Assembly (NCBI GenBank): GCA_016195265.1 | Contig: JACPZW010000047.1 | Span: forward strand, 1 to 43,758 | Length of the DNA: 43,758 bases | Source: Acidobacteriota bacterium | Lineage (GTDB): Bacteria; Acidobacteriota; Vicinamibacteria; Vicinamibacterales; CAVVIG01 | Direction of reading: 5' to 3' | Shown here: positions 24,666 through 35,075 of the stretch, one piece after another | How positions within the stretch are numbered: position 1 is the first letter of the stretch | How the letters are laid out: each line of letters opens with the position of its first letter | Position numbers and translations under genes: made by a program | Notes under the pieces: generated by a model | The model's database searches: none | Seen by the model: the letters and a program-made list of their open reading frames with translations, nothing else | What the model was told of the DNA's origin: nothing

Positions 24666-25364
24666 ATGAAACATATCGCTGGGATTCTCTCGCTGGTCCT
24701 CGTGTCCGCCTGCAGTTCGACGCCCGAGTCTGCGCCGCCCGCAGGCACCGCGCCGCCGGCCGCTGCGCCCGGGACTTCGACAACCGCCGCCAAGCCGCGC
24801 GCCTCACGCCCGCGTCCGACACCCGAACACATCACGACGAAGACCTACGAAGTGCCGGCCGGCAGCGAAATCAGTGTGCGCAACGCCGTGGCGATCGACT
24901 CGGCGACCGCGACGGACGGTCAGACGTTCGAGGCCGACGTGACGAAGGACGTGCTGGACGCCGACGGCAAGGTCGTGATTCCGGACGGCGCGGACGCGCT
25001 CATCGTGATCAAATCCGCAGGCGGCGGACAGACCAAGGGCGCTTCGGATCTGATCCTCGATCTGAAATCCGTCTCGGTCGGCGGCCGGCAGTACGCGCTC
25101 AACACGGTGGACCTCGCCGAGAAGGGCCGCGACGGCCTCGGCAAGAACAAGCGGACCGCGGAATTCGTCGGCGGCGGCGCGGCGATTGGCGCGGTCATCG
25201 GCGCGATCACGGGCGGCGGCAAGGGCGCGGCGATCGGCGGCGGCGCAGGCGCCGGCGGCGGCGCGCTGGCGGAAGTCCTGACCAAGGGCGGATCGATCAA
25301 GATTCCGGCCGAAACCGAGCTCACCTTCAAGCTGGAAACGCCGCTGAAGGTCGTCGGTCGCTGA
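24666..25364 (+). CDS. Lipoprotein with glycine-zipper segment
   Basis: 232 residues. CAGGAG lies 7 bases before the ATG. The signal ends in a lipobox (LVLVSAC, Cys17). A Pro/Ala/Ser-rich linker (ESAPPAGTAPPAAAPGTSTT) follows. The central part (VPAGSEISVRNAVAIDS, QTFEADVTKDVLDADGKVVI) looks like a small beta domain of the kind that guards pores or binds ligands. Next is a glycine-zipper (GGGAAIGAVIGAITGGGKGA), which can insert in membranes. The end (IPAETELTFKLETPLKVV) recalls the TrbI/VirB10-like or BON-adjacent domains of other lipoproteins. It is probably an envelope structural protein; the exact role is unknown. Confidence 0.75.
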   Translation: MKHIAGILSLVLVSACSSTPESAPPAGTAPPAAAPGTSTTAAKPRASRPRPTPEHITTKTYEVPAGSEISVRNAVAIDSATATDGQTFEADVTKDVLDADGKVVIPDGADALIVIKSAGGGQTKGASDLILDLKSVSVGGRQYALNTVDLAEKGRDGLGKNKRTAEFVGGGAAIGAVIGAITGGGKGAAIGGGAGAGGGALAEVLTKGGSIKIPAETELTFKLETPLKVVGR

Positions 25365-25406
25365 ACGGCGACGCGGCACGCACGTCACCGTTCGTTCGGG
25401 CCGGGG

Positions 25407-26060
25407 TCAGAGCAGCGCTTTGATCTCGGCCTCGAAAAGATCTTTTACCGTCTTCGCGTCGGGCTCTTTCCCATCCTTCATCGCCGGCAGGCCGAGATGC
25501 TTCTGGCAGACCTTGCCGTCGCGTGAGATGAGAAACGACATCGGCAGGCCGAAGAGCGGCCCGTAGGCATCGTCGATCTTGTCCTGCTGCGGATCGCCGT
25601 CGAGCACCGGGTAGTTCATCTTCATCTGCAGGGCGAACGGCTTCGCGTTGACGAATCGATCGAGCAAGACGACGCTCACGACTTCGAAGCCCTGGGGCTT
25701 GTACGTGTTGTAGAGATCGATGAACGCCGGGATCTCGATCTTGCAGGGCCCGCACCACGTCGCCCAGAAATCCAGCAGGATCACCTTGCCTTTGTAGTCG
25801 GCGAGCTTCACATCCTTGCCGTCGATATCCTTCAAGGTGAAGTTGAAGTTCGCCGGCTCGGCGCCGGCCGTGCACGCGGCGGTGTCCGGCGTCTTCGCCG
25901 CGTTCGCCGCGTTCGTCACGTTCGTCACGTTCGTCACGGGCGCCTTCGCGGCCTGCGCTTCCGGCGCTTTCGGCGCGGTCCGCAGACGCGGCACCGCGAG
26001 CGCCGCCGTAAACGCCGCCGCGCACGCCGCGACCGCCCCAAGCATCCATCCCTTACGCAT
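25407..26060 (-). CDS. TlpA/ResA-family exported thioredoxin
   Basis: 217 residues. GGAGGAG lies upstream of the ATG at 26060. The N-terminus (WMLGAVAACAAAFTAALAV) is a signal or anchor. A linker with the repeat VTNVTNVTNAANAA comes from a 9-base tandem (TTCGTCACG on the forward strand near 25913-25940). The thioredoxin domain has VILLDFWATWCGPCKIEIPA, with redox Cys103 and Cys106, and the cis-Pro region GLPMSFLISRDG. Such proteins reduce disulfides in apocytochromes or other periplasmic proteins; several cytochromes are encoded in this window. An extra Cys (KVCQKHLG) follows the cis-Pro strand. Confidence 0.9.
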   Translation of the reverse strand: MRKGWMLGAVAACAAAFTAALAVPRLRTAPKAPEAQAAKAPVTNVTNVTNAANAAKTPDTAACTAGAEPANFNFTLKDIDGKDVKLADYKGKVILLDFWATWCGPCKIEIPAFIDLYNTYKPQGFEVVSVVLLDRFVNAKPFALQMKMNYPVLDGDPQQDKIDDAYGPLFGLPMSFLISRDGKVCQKHLGLPAMKDGKEPDAKTVKDLFEAEIKALL

Positions 26061-26082
26061 CAGCGGCTCCTCCACCTTATCA

Positions 26083-26112
26083 GTACGTTGGGCGGGTCCT
26101 TTCGGACCCGCC
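26083..26112. repeat. Bipartite palindromic repeat, family A, copy 3 (short form)
   Basis: GTACGTTGGGCGGGTCC-TTTC-GGACCCGCC. Only the first hairpin is present, and the outer GTACGTAGG arm has a T for A. It lies between the TlpA start and the stop of the epoxide hydrolase. Confidence 0.75.
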
Positions 26113-26119
26113 GGGGCCG

Positions 26120-27379
26120 TCAGCGCTCGCGTAGATCGCGGAAGAACGCGCGCACGTCGTCCACGAGCAACTGCGGCTGCTCGAACGCGGCAAAATGACC
26201 GCCGCGCGGCATCACGGTCCATCGCGTGATGTTGTAGCGCGGCTCCAGCCACCGGCGCGGCGACCAGATGATCTCTTTCGGAAAATCGGCGCACGCGGTC
26301 GGCGTCTCGACACGTCGTCCACTGGGCCCAGCAGGTCCGGCGGGCGCGGCTGCGGCGTGACGGCTTTCGTAGTAGATGCGCGCGGACGAGGCCGCGGTCT
26401 GCGTCACCCAGTACAGAGTAATGTTCGTCAGCAGTTCGTCTTTGGTGAAGATCTTCTCGGGATTGCCGTCGCAGTCGCACCACGTGCGGAACTTTTCGAC
26501 GATCCACGCGGCGAGGCCGACGGGCGAATCGTTGAGCGCCACGCCGATCGTCTGCGGCTTGGTCCCCTGAATCTGCTGATAGCCCGTCTCCTCGGCCTGG
26601 AAGGCCTGGCGCACTTTCAGGCGATCCTTTTCGGCGTCGGTTAATCCGGCGTTCGGGTCGGCGCCCGCGGGCGCGGCGCCGGTACACATATTTATATGGA
26701 GGCCGGCGACGTGCGGCGCGTCGGCGAGCGCCACCTGCGTGCTGATAATCGATCCCCAGTCGCCGCCCTGCGCGCCGTAGCGCTGATAGCCGAGGCGCGC
26801 CATCAGCTTCGCCTCGACCTGCGCGATGCGCGCGGGATCGTAGCCGGGCTCACGCGGCTTGTCTGAAAACGCGAACCCCGGAATCGACGGGATGACGACG
26901 TCGAAGGCGTCCTCGGCGCGGCCACCGTGCGCGACAGGATCGGTCAGCGGATCGATGATCTTCGTGAACTCGACGAACGAGCCCGGCCAGCCGTGCGTGA
27001 TCAGCAGCGGAAACGCCCGCGGCTGCTTCGACCGCCGGTGGATGAAGTGGATGTTCAGGCCGTCGATGTTCGTCGTGAACTGTTCGAACCGGTTCAACGC
27101 GCGCTCCTGCGCGCGCCAGTCGAACCGATCGCGCCAGTACGCGACGAGCTGCTTCAGGTAGCCGATGTCGGCGCCGTAGGTCCACCCGTCGCCCTGCAGC
27201 GGGTCGGGGAACCGCGGGCGCGCGAGCCGGGCCTTGAGGTCCGCGAGCACCCCGTCCGGCACGTGAATCGTGAACGGACGGATGGCGTCGCCGGACATGG
27301 GAGGCGTCTGCGCCCGCGTGGCGAACGGCAGCGCGGCGAGCACGGCGGCGGCGGAAATCAGGCGAATGGCGCTGTGCAT
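26120..27379 (-). CDS. Exported epoxide hydrolase (microsomal/juvenile-hormone type)
   Basis: 419 residues from the ATG at 27379. A signal peptide (LISAAAVLAALPFATRA) ends near TRA-QT. The N-terminal EHN domain follows (IRPFTIHVPDGVLADLKARL, LNRFEQFTTNIDGLNIHFIH). The alpha/beta-hydrolase core has the oxyanion motif HGWPGS (129-134), the nucleophile Asp207 in AQGGDWGS and the catalytic His395 in RGGHFAAFEQP. These open epoxides to diols by way of an ester intermediate. Export is unusual for the class but common in this genome style. A TATGTT hexamer lies 13 bases before the start and there is no ribosome site. The open frame continues far upstream, but that part is antisense to the NHL gene and is not coding. 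Confidence 0.9.
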   Translation of the reverse strand: MHSAIRLISAAAVLAALPFATRAQTPPMSGDAIRPFTIHVPDGVLADLKARLARPRFPDPLQGDGWTYGADIGYLKQLVAYWRDRFDWRAQERALNRFEQFTTNIDGLNIHFIHRRSKQPRAFPLLITHGWPGSFVEFTKIIDPLTDPVAHGGRAEDAFDVVIPSIPGFAFSDKPREPGYDPARIAQVEAKLMARLGYQRYGAQGGDWGSIISTQVALADAPHVAGLHINMCTGAAPAGADPNAGLTDAEKDRLKVRQAFQAEETGYQQIQGTKPQTIGVALNDSPVGLAAWIVEKFRTWCDCDGNPEKIFTKDELLTNITLYWVTQTAASSARIYYESRHAAAAPAGPAGPSGRRVETPTACADFPKEIIWSPRRWLEPRYNITRWTVMPRGGHFAAFEQPQLLVDDVRAFFRDLRER

Positions 27380-27484
27380 AAATCCGCAACAACATAGCAG
27401 ACTTCGGCGAACGCGCTCGCGTAGACTATCGCCCATGCATCCACGCACCGGCGATTCGGCCCGCTGACCGGCGAAAGGACACCT

Positions 27485-28762
27485 ATGAAACGCCATCTGC
27501 TGATCGGAACGATCTTTCTCGCGCTCGCCGCGGCGCTCGGCGCCGGTACACGCTTCCTCGAGAACCTGACGCAGCTGCACGCCGCCGCGACGACGGCGCC
27601 GAGATTCGAAGTGGATCCGCTGTGGCCGAAGCCGCTGCCGAATCACTGGATCCTCGGCCAGACGATCGGCGTCTCGGTGGATGCGCAGGATCACGTCTGG
27701 ATCATCCACCGCGCCGGCTCGCTCGAGCCGGGCGAAGTTCATGCGACGACGAACCCGCCGACGGCGCAGTGCTGCGCGCCCGCCGCGCCGATTCTCGAGT
27801 TCGACATGGAAGGCAATCTCATCGGCCACTTCGGCGGCCCGGGACAAGGCTACGACTGGCCCGAGTCCAACCACGGCATCACGGTCGACTACAAGGGCAA
27901 CGTCTGGATCGGCGGCAACGGCCGCGGCACGCCGCCGGGTGGACGGGGCGCGGGGCGCGGTCAGCGCGGCGTCGCGGGCAGCAACGTGCTGAACGAGAGC
28001 CAGACCGGTGGCATCCAGGGCTACTTCAACGACGCGATGGTGCTGAAGTTCGCGCAGGACGGCAAGTTCCTGATGCAGATCGGCAAGCCCGGCCAGAGCA
28101 AAGGCAGCAACGACACCGAGAATCTCCGGCTGCCGGCGAAAACGACGATCGACAAAGTCGCGAATGAAGTGTACGTGTCCGACGGCTACGGCAATCATCG
28201 CGTCATCGTGTACGACGCCGACACCGGCAAGTACAAGCGGCACTGGGGCGCGTACGGCCACAAGCCGGAAGACGTCGATCTCGGCCGCTACGATCCGAAC
28301 GCGCCGCCGCCGCAGCAGTTCAGGAATCCCGTGCACTGCGCCGAGCTCTCGAACGATCGGCTGCTCTACGTCTGCGATCGCGTGAACGATCGCATCCAGG
28401 TCTTCAAACCGGACGGCACGTACGTGAAGGAGATGTTCATCAACAAGGAGACGCTGGGCTCCGGCTCGGTGTGGGACATCGCCTTCTCGAAGGACGCGCA
28501 GCAGAAGTACATCTACCTCGCCGACGGCGAGAACGACCGCGTCCACATTCTCGAGCGCGACTCGCTCGAGATGCTGACGACGTTCGGCGAGGGCGGGCGG
28601 CAGCCGGGCGAGTTCTACGGCGTGCACAGCATCGCCGTCGACTCCAAAGGCAACATCTACACGACCGAAACGTACCGCGGCCAGCGCGTGCAGCGGTTCA
28701 TGTACAAGGGCCTCGCCCCGATCACGAAGAAGGATCAGGGCGTCGTGTGGCCCAAGAAGTAA
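27485..28762 (+). CDS. NHL-repeat beta-propeller protein (peptidyl-amidating-lyase-like fold)
   Basis: 425 residues. AAAGGAC lies before the ATG. The signal peptide is LLIGTIFLALAAALGAG. The propeller blades have NHL-type cores: ILGQTIGVSVDAQDHVWIIH, ESNHGITVDYKGNVWIGGNG, EVYVSDGYGNHRVIVYD, LLYVCDRVNDRIQVF, YIYLADGENDRVHIL and FYGVHSIAVDSKGNIYTTET. This resembles the lyase domain of peptidylglycine amidating enzymes and other secreted NHL proteins common in Acidobacteria. Whether it is an enzyme is not certain; the family's zinc His residues may be those in the SNHGI, GNHRV and GVHSI turns. A Gly/Arg-rich loop (GGRGAGRGQRG) interrupts one blade. Confidence 0.82.
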   Translation: MKRHLLIGTIFLALAAALGAGTRFLENLTQLHAAATTAPRFEVDPLWPKPLPNHWILGQTIGVSVDAQDHVWIIHRAGSLEPGEVHATTNPPTAQCCAPAAPILEFDMEGNLIGHFGGPGQGYDWPESNHGITVDYKGNVWIGGNGRGTPPGGRGAGRGQRGVAGSNVLNESQTGGIQGYFNDAMVLKFAQDGKFLMQIGKPGQSKGSNDTENLRLPAKTTIDKVANEVYVSDGYGNHRVIVYDADTGKYKRHWGAYGHKPEDVDLGRYDPNAPPPQQFRNPVHCAELSNDRLLYVCDRVNDRIQVFKPDGTYVKEMFINKETLGSGSVWDIAFSKDAQQKYIYLADGENDRVHILERDSLEMLTTFGEGGRQPGEFYGVHSIAVDSKGNIYTTETYRGQRVQRFMYKGLAPITKKDQGVVWPKK

Positions 28763-28806
28763 GAAGGGCTGAGGGCTAAGGGCTGAAGAAGACCGTCTCC
28801 TTCGCG

Positions 28807-29199
28807 TTGCTGCTCGGCTGCTGCGTCTCGCTGATCGTGTCGGGCCGGTTGACGGCCCGGCTCGTCGCCGGCAGCACGATCGCCTGGAGCTTCATTCCGC
28901 TCTTCGAGGTCGCCGCGTTCGCGATCGTCCGTCGGCGCCTCGGGCGGCTCGGCGTGTGCCGGACGTACGTCTTCGCAACCGACACGAGCGCGCCGGCGAT
29001 TCTCGAGGCGCTCCGCGCGAAGCGCACCGTGGTCTACGGCGTCGACGGCCGCGTCTACGGCGATCCCGCGCTCGTCCGCCTCGCCGAAGCGGACAGCCGC
29101 CTGCGTGTACGCGACGCCGAGCGCGCGGACGGCGGCGCGCTCGTCTGGCTGAGCCGCATCACCGGGGCGCTAGGGCTCTTGGGCGTCGCGCTTCTGTAG
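28807..29199 (+). CDS. Small membrane ORF, possible fusion remnant ending like a PHP-family metallohydrolase
   Basis: 130 residues from TTG 28807. The frame is open upstream to a TAA at 28777, and the peptide LKKTVSFALLLGCCVSL beginning at CTG 28783 looks like the natural N-terminus, so an original ATG may be lost. The first 55 residues form two membrane helices. The next part, CRTYVFATDTSAPAILEALR then AKRTVVYGVDGRVYGDPAL, resembles the segment near the end of PHP-fold phosphodiesterases, and a final helix follows (ITGALGLLGVALL). The N-terminal catalytic part of that family is absent. It may be a decayed or fused gene. The start lies in a GGGCTGAGGGCTAAGGGCTG repeat. Confidence 0.45.
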   Translation: MLLGCCVSLIVSGRLTARLVAGSTIAWSFIPLFEVAAFAIVRRRLGRLGVCRTYVFATDTSAPAILEALRAKRTVVYGVDGRVYGDPALVRLAEADSRLRVRDAERADGGALVWLSRITGALGLLGVALL

Positions 29200-29235
29200 T
29201 TGCAGTAAGGGCGTATTCACCACCGTGGTTTTTTC

Positions 29236-31671
<2,436 letters not shown>

Positions 31672-31712
31672 GGGCGATTCGACGGGAACGCGGCCCGAAA
31701 GGTTGAGCGCTG

Positions 31713-33065
31713 TCAGACCCCCAGCCACATCGCCACGGCGATGCTCGCGATCCCCAGCAGCGTCGCCAGCAGCACGCCGCCGGTGATGAAACGAATCCAT
31801 TTCTGAAACGGCACGCCGGCCGCGAGTAGGACGGCCATCAGCGCGCCGTTGGTCGGCGTGACGAGCTCCGCAAGCCCGGCTCCCGTCTGATACGCCAGGA
31901 CCGGCACCTGCCGTGACACGCCGAGCAGATCCGCCAGCGGCACGACGAGCGGCATCGTCAGGACCGCCTGGCCGCTGACGCTCGGCACGGCGACGTGCAC
32001 GAGCGCCTGCACGGGAATCTGCAGCAGTGCGCCGATCACCGGCGGCATGTGCGAGAGCGGCGACACGAGACCGTTCAGTATCGTGTCGACGACGTGGCCG
32101 TCCTCCAGCACGAGCGAGATGCTGCGCGCGACACCAATCATCAGCGCCGCGGGCAGCAGGCTCTGCGCGCCTTCGAGATACGCCGTCAGCGTGCCGGCGG
32201 CGCCGAGACCGCCGACCAGCCCCGCGGCAAGTCCGCCGACGAGAAACGCGCCGGAGAGCTCGTTCAATCCCCAGTCGAGCCGGACCGCACCGTACACGTA
32301 GGCCGCCATCGGCGCGATCGCGAGCGCGAGAATCAGCGCGTGCTTCGACGGCAGCGCGCCATCCCCTGCCCCGCTGACGTTGTCCACTGGGGCCGTCACG
32401 CGATTCTTCCTGGCGTAGTGGATCGTCCACGCGATCCACAACGTGAGGCCCACGACGAACATCGCGAGCCGCAGTCCACCGCCGGCGAGCGGCGGCAGCT
32501 GCGCGAGTTTCATCGCGATGCCGGCCTGAAACGGATTGGTCGGCCCGAACGCGCTGCCGATCATCGCCGCGCCGCTGCTCATCGCCACGACGACGACGGC
32601 GTCAACGCCCAACCCCAGCCCGAGGACGAGCAGCACGGGCACCAGCGGGATGATCTCTTCCTGCATGTTCTCGAGCGCGCCCATCGTCGCGAAGACCAGC
32701 GAGATGACGGGGATCGCCCAGAGGCCACGGCGGCGAAATCGTCCGACGAGCATCGCGACGAGCGCGGGCAGCGAACCGAGCCGATCGACGACGACCCACG
32801 CGCCGCCGACGAACAACACGACGGCGATCACGTCGGCGCCGGCGATGAAGCCGCGCGGGATGGCGATCGCTGCGGCGAACGGTCCGACCCTCGCGCGCAC
32901 GACGGCGTGATACGTGCCCGACACCACGACGCGGCGGCCCGTCGCCGCATCGTCGCGCCGATCGAACGCGCCCGGCGGGAGGATCCAGGTCAGCGCAGCG
33001 GCGGCGGCGACGCCGAGGAACAGGAGAATGAGCGGATGCGGAAGGCGTAACCGGTTCACAGACAT
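31713..33065 (-). CDS. YfcC/DcuC-family membrane carrier
   Basis: 450 residues from the ATG at 33065; TTG 33092 is an alternative. About 12 transmembrane helices. Motifs shared with YfcC-type C4-dicarboxylate or basic-amino-acid carriers: ALENMQEEIIPLVPVLLVLG, SSGAAMIGSAFGPTNPFQAG, and a C-terminal repeat GVSRQVPVLAYQTGAGLAEL followed by VTPTNGALMAVLLAAGVPFQ. The paired hairpins with TN/PTN and Gln match ion-coupled dicarboxylate-type carriers. The substrate is not determined. It lies upstream of the ADOP permease on the same strand; the link may only be shared transcription. Confidence 0.82.
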   Translation of the reverse strand: MSVNRLRLPHPLILLFLGVAAAAALTWILPPGAFDRRDDAATGRRVVVSGTYHAVVRARVGPFAAAIAIPRGFIAGADVIAVVLFVGGAWVVVDRLGSLPALVAMLVGRFRRRGLWAIPVISLVFATMGALENMQEEIIPLVPVLLVLGLGLGVDAVVVVAMSSGAAMIGSAFGPTNPFQAGIAMKLAQLPPLAGGGLRLAMFVVGLTLWIAWTIHYARKNRVTAPVDNVSGAGDGALPSKHALILALAIAPMAAYVYGAVRLDWGLNELSGAFLVGGLAAGLVGGLGAAGTLTAYLEGAQSLLPAALMIGVARSISLVLEDGHVVDTILNGLVSPLSHMPPVIGALLQIPVQALVHVAVPSVSGQAVLTMPLVVPLADLLGVSRQVPVLAYQTGAGLAELVTPTNGALMAVLLAAGVPFQKWIRFITGGVLLATLLGIASIAVAMWLGV

Positions 33066-33093
33066 AAACGCAGGCGAACGGAGAGGATCCAAT

Positions 33094-33162
33094 TGAGAAT
33101 TAGGAATTAGGAATTAGGAATTAGGCGCCCATTCCTAATTCTTAATTCCTAATTCCTAATTT
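33094..33162. repeat. ATTCCTAATTC-type repeat arranged as an inverted repeat
   Basis: Four GAATTAGG units run to GGCGCC, then the complement CCTAATTC with variants runs back. It is AT-rich in a GC-rich genome. The TAA stop and the last five or so codons of the membrane sulfatase gene (KLGIRN) fall in it. It is the same family as 3173-3208. Confidence 0.75.
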
Positions 33163-35037
33163 GTCGTACTGCACCCGGTTCGCTTCAGTCCACGCCGCGA
33201 GGCGCTGACGCAGGCGGGCCGAGCGTTCGCGCTGCGCACTCGCGACGTTGTGCTGTTCGCTCGGGTCGTGCTCGAGGTCGTACAGTTCTTCGACGCCTGT
33301 CCGCAGGTCGAGGATGTACTTCCAGCCTTCCTCCCGCACGCCCAGCTTGAATTCGTTCTGCGCCACGTAAAAATAGGCCCGCGGCGCGCGCTGCGGATCG
33401 AACAGGCTGCGCCCCTGCCAGTCGGCCGCCGCGGGGACGCCGGCCAGCTCGGCGATGGTCGGCGCGAGATCCACGAGTCCGCCGATCATGGGCGATCGTG
33501 TCGCCGACGCGTACCGGCGCGGAAACCAGACCAGCAGCGGCACGCGCACGTCTTCCTCGTACGCGCTCTGGCCCTGCATGTAGCTGTCGTGCGGAAAGCC
33601 GAACGCCTGCCCGTGATCGCCGACCACGACTACGAGCGTGTCCTCGCCGAGGCCTCCGCGGCGAATGGCCTCGAAGAGCCGCGCGAGGTGGCGATCGGTT
33701 TCGTGCAGCACGTTGAGATAGCGCCCGAGGTCGTACTCGTCGGGAATGTTCGGCTCGCGGACCAGGTCGAGCAGCGGCACGCCCGGCGTCGGCTCGTACG
33801 GATGATGCGTCTGCTGCGTCCACGCCATCACGAAAAACGGCGTCGTCGGGTTCTGCGCGATGAACTGCGCGATGCCGTCGACGACGCACGCGTCGGCGAG
33901 GCCCCAGGACGTCACGCGCGCCGTGCACGGCAGGCTGCGATCGTCGCGGACCTCGCTGAAGCCGTGCGACGGGATGAACGTGTCCCAGCCGGCCCAGCTC
34001 ATGTTGCTCGACGTCATGAACGAGGTGCGGTACCCGCGGTCGCGCAGCACGGCAGCCAGCGACGTCTGCGTCGCGCGCGGAAACTCCTCCGTGTAATCGA
34101 GAAAGTCGAGTTTCGTGTAGACCGACAGCAGAATCGACGCCAGCGAGTTGGAGCTGCGGCCGACGTGCGCGTAGAAGCGATCGAAGACGACGCCGTGCGC
34201 CGCCTCGGCCTTGAGCGTGGGCGTCGACTCGTAGGTGCCGCCGCTCACGCTCGTCCACTGCGCCGCGACCGATTCCAGCACGACGAGAATCACGTTGGGC
34301 GGCCGCCGCGGCGTCCGCACTGGCGCGAATCCGTGCGCGCCGATGGGATCGAAGTCGGCGAGGTCGGCGGCGGCGAACGTCCCTGACAACCGCGCGGTTG
34401 GCCCGCCGCGTACGACCTGCCACAGCGACGAGACGAGCACCCACGGCGGATTCTCCGCGATGCGCCAGTCGTAATGCGAACCCCAGTCGGTGGCGTAGAC
34501 GTACTGGCCGACGCCGACCCACAACCCGAGCACGATCCAGAGCGCGACGGTCCGCCACGTGCGACGCGCGCGCGGCGCCGGCGTCAGCGCGACGGTCGCG
34601 AGAACGGCGGCGATGTACGCGAGCGGCACGGCAACGAGCCCGAACACGACGCGAGGCGTCACGTAGACCGCGACAGACGAGCTCATCATGCGGACGCTGC
34701 CGACGAGCTGCAGCAGCGGGTACGTCAGGAAGCCGCCGAGCGGGCCGAACGCGATCATGCTGGCGAGGCCGTACAGGCACATGAGTGAGCACACACCGAT
34801 GAACGCGATCGAGATCAGTCGCGCGGCAACCGCGCGATCGCCGGCGAGCGCGAGCGCGGCGCGGCCGATCGCCCACGCGCTCACGGCGAACAGCACGTCG
34901 CGATAGCTGATGGCCGCCAGCGATCGGAGATAGCCGGCGACGTCGGACGCCCGGGGAATCCCCAGGTGCGACGCTTTAAGAATGATGAGCGCGAACCCCA
35001 GCCAGGCGGCCGCCCAGAAGAGGCGTCGTGACGCCAT
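33142..35037 (-). CDS. Membrane-anchored sulfatase / LTA-synthase-like phosphotransferase
   Basis: 631 residues from the ATG at 35037; ATGs at 35058 and GTG/TTG codons further up are possible. Five membrane helices fill about residues 5-185. The soluble sulfatase-fold domain begins RPPNVILVVLESVAAQWTSV, with the metal-binding Glu-Ser and nucleophile region (SGGTYESTPTLKAEA). It continues with FYAHVGRSSNSLASILLSVY and later DTLVVVVGDHGQAFGFPHDS, the Asp-His metal site. This architecture is shared by LtaS, EptA-type and other envelope phospho- or sulfo-transferases; the exact substrate is unknown. The nucleophile is probably the Ser/Thr near SSNSLASI. The ATG lacks a ribosome site but has TACAAT 5 bases upstream. 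The end lies in a spacer repeat. Confidence 0.82.
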   Translation of the reverse strand: MASRRLFWAAAWLGFALIILKASHLGIPRASDVAGYLRSLAAISYRDVLFAVSAWAIGRAALALAGDRAVAARLISIAFIGVCSLMCLYGLASMIAFGPLGGFLTYPLLQLVGSVRMMSSSVAVYVTPRVVFGLVAVPLAYIAAVLATVALTPAPRARRTWRTVALWIVLGLWVGVGQYVYATDWGSHYDWRIAENPPWVLVSSLWQVVRGGPTARLSGTFAAADLADFDPIGAHGFAPVRTPRRPPNVILVVLESVAAQWTSVSGGTYESTPTLKAEAAHGVVFDRFYAHVGRSSNSLASILLSVYTKLDFLDYTEEFPRATQTSLAAVLRDRGYRTSFMTSSNMSWAGWDTFIPSHGFSEVRDDRSLPCTARVTSWGLADACVVDGIAQFIAQNPTTPFFVMAWTQQTHHPYEPTPGVPLLDLVREPNIPDEYDLGRYLNVLHETDRHLARLFEAIRRGGLGEDTLVVVVGDHGQAFGFPHDSYMQGQSAYEEDVRVPLLVWFPRRYASATRSPMIGGLVDLAPTIAELAGVPAAADWQGRSLFDPQRAPRAYFYVAQNEFKLGVREEGWKYILDLRTGVEELYDLEHDPSEQHNVASAQRERSARLRQRLAAWTEANRVQYDKLGIRN

Positions 35038-35042
35038 GACGC

Positions 35043-35048
35043 ATTGTA
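35043..35048 (-). promoter_or_regulatory. Possible -10 element for leaderless sulfatase start
   Basis: TACAAT on the reverse strand lies 5 bases before the ATG at 35037, the same spacing as CACAAT before the gene at 7319. No Shine-Dalgarno site is present. Confidence 0.4.
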
Positions 35049-35075
35049 AAGGCGGCATGACGCGGGCGCGAACCG

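Noticed and set aside
27380..28627. Upstream extension of the epoxide hydrolase frame to 835 residues
   Set aside because: It is antisense to the NHL-propeller gene, whose codon pattern, signal peptide and repeats are clear. Stop-poor antisense frames are common in GC-rich DNA.
31672..32439. N-terminal extension of the permease frame
   Set aside because: It overlaps the YfcC-type carrier gene in a different frame; the family N-terminus MQDLRYALRSLRKQP begins at 31671.
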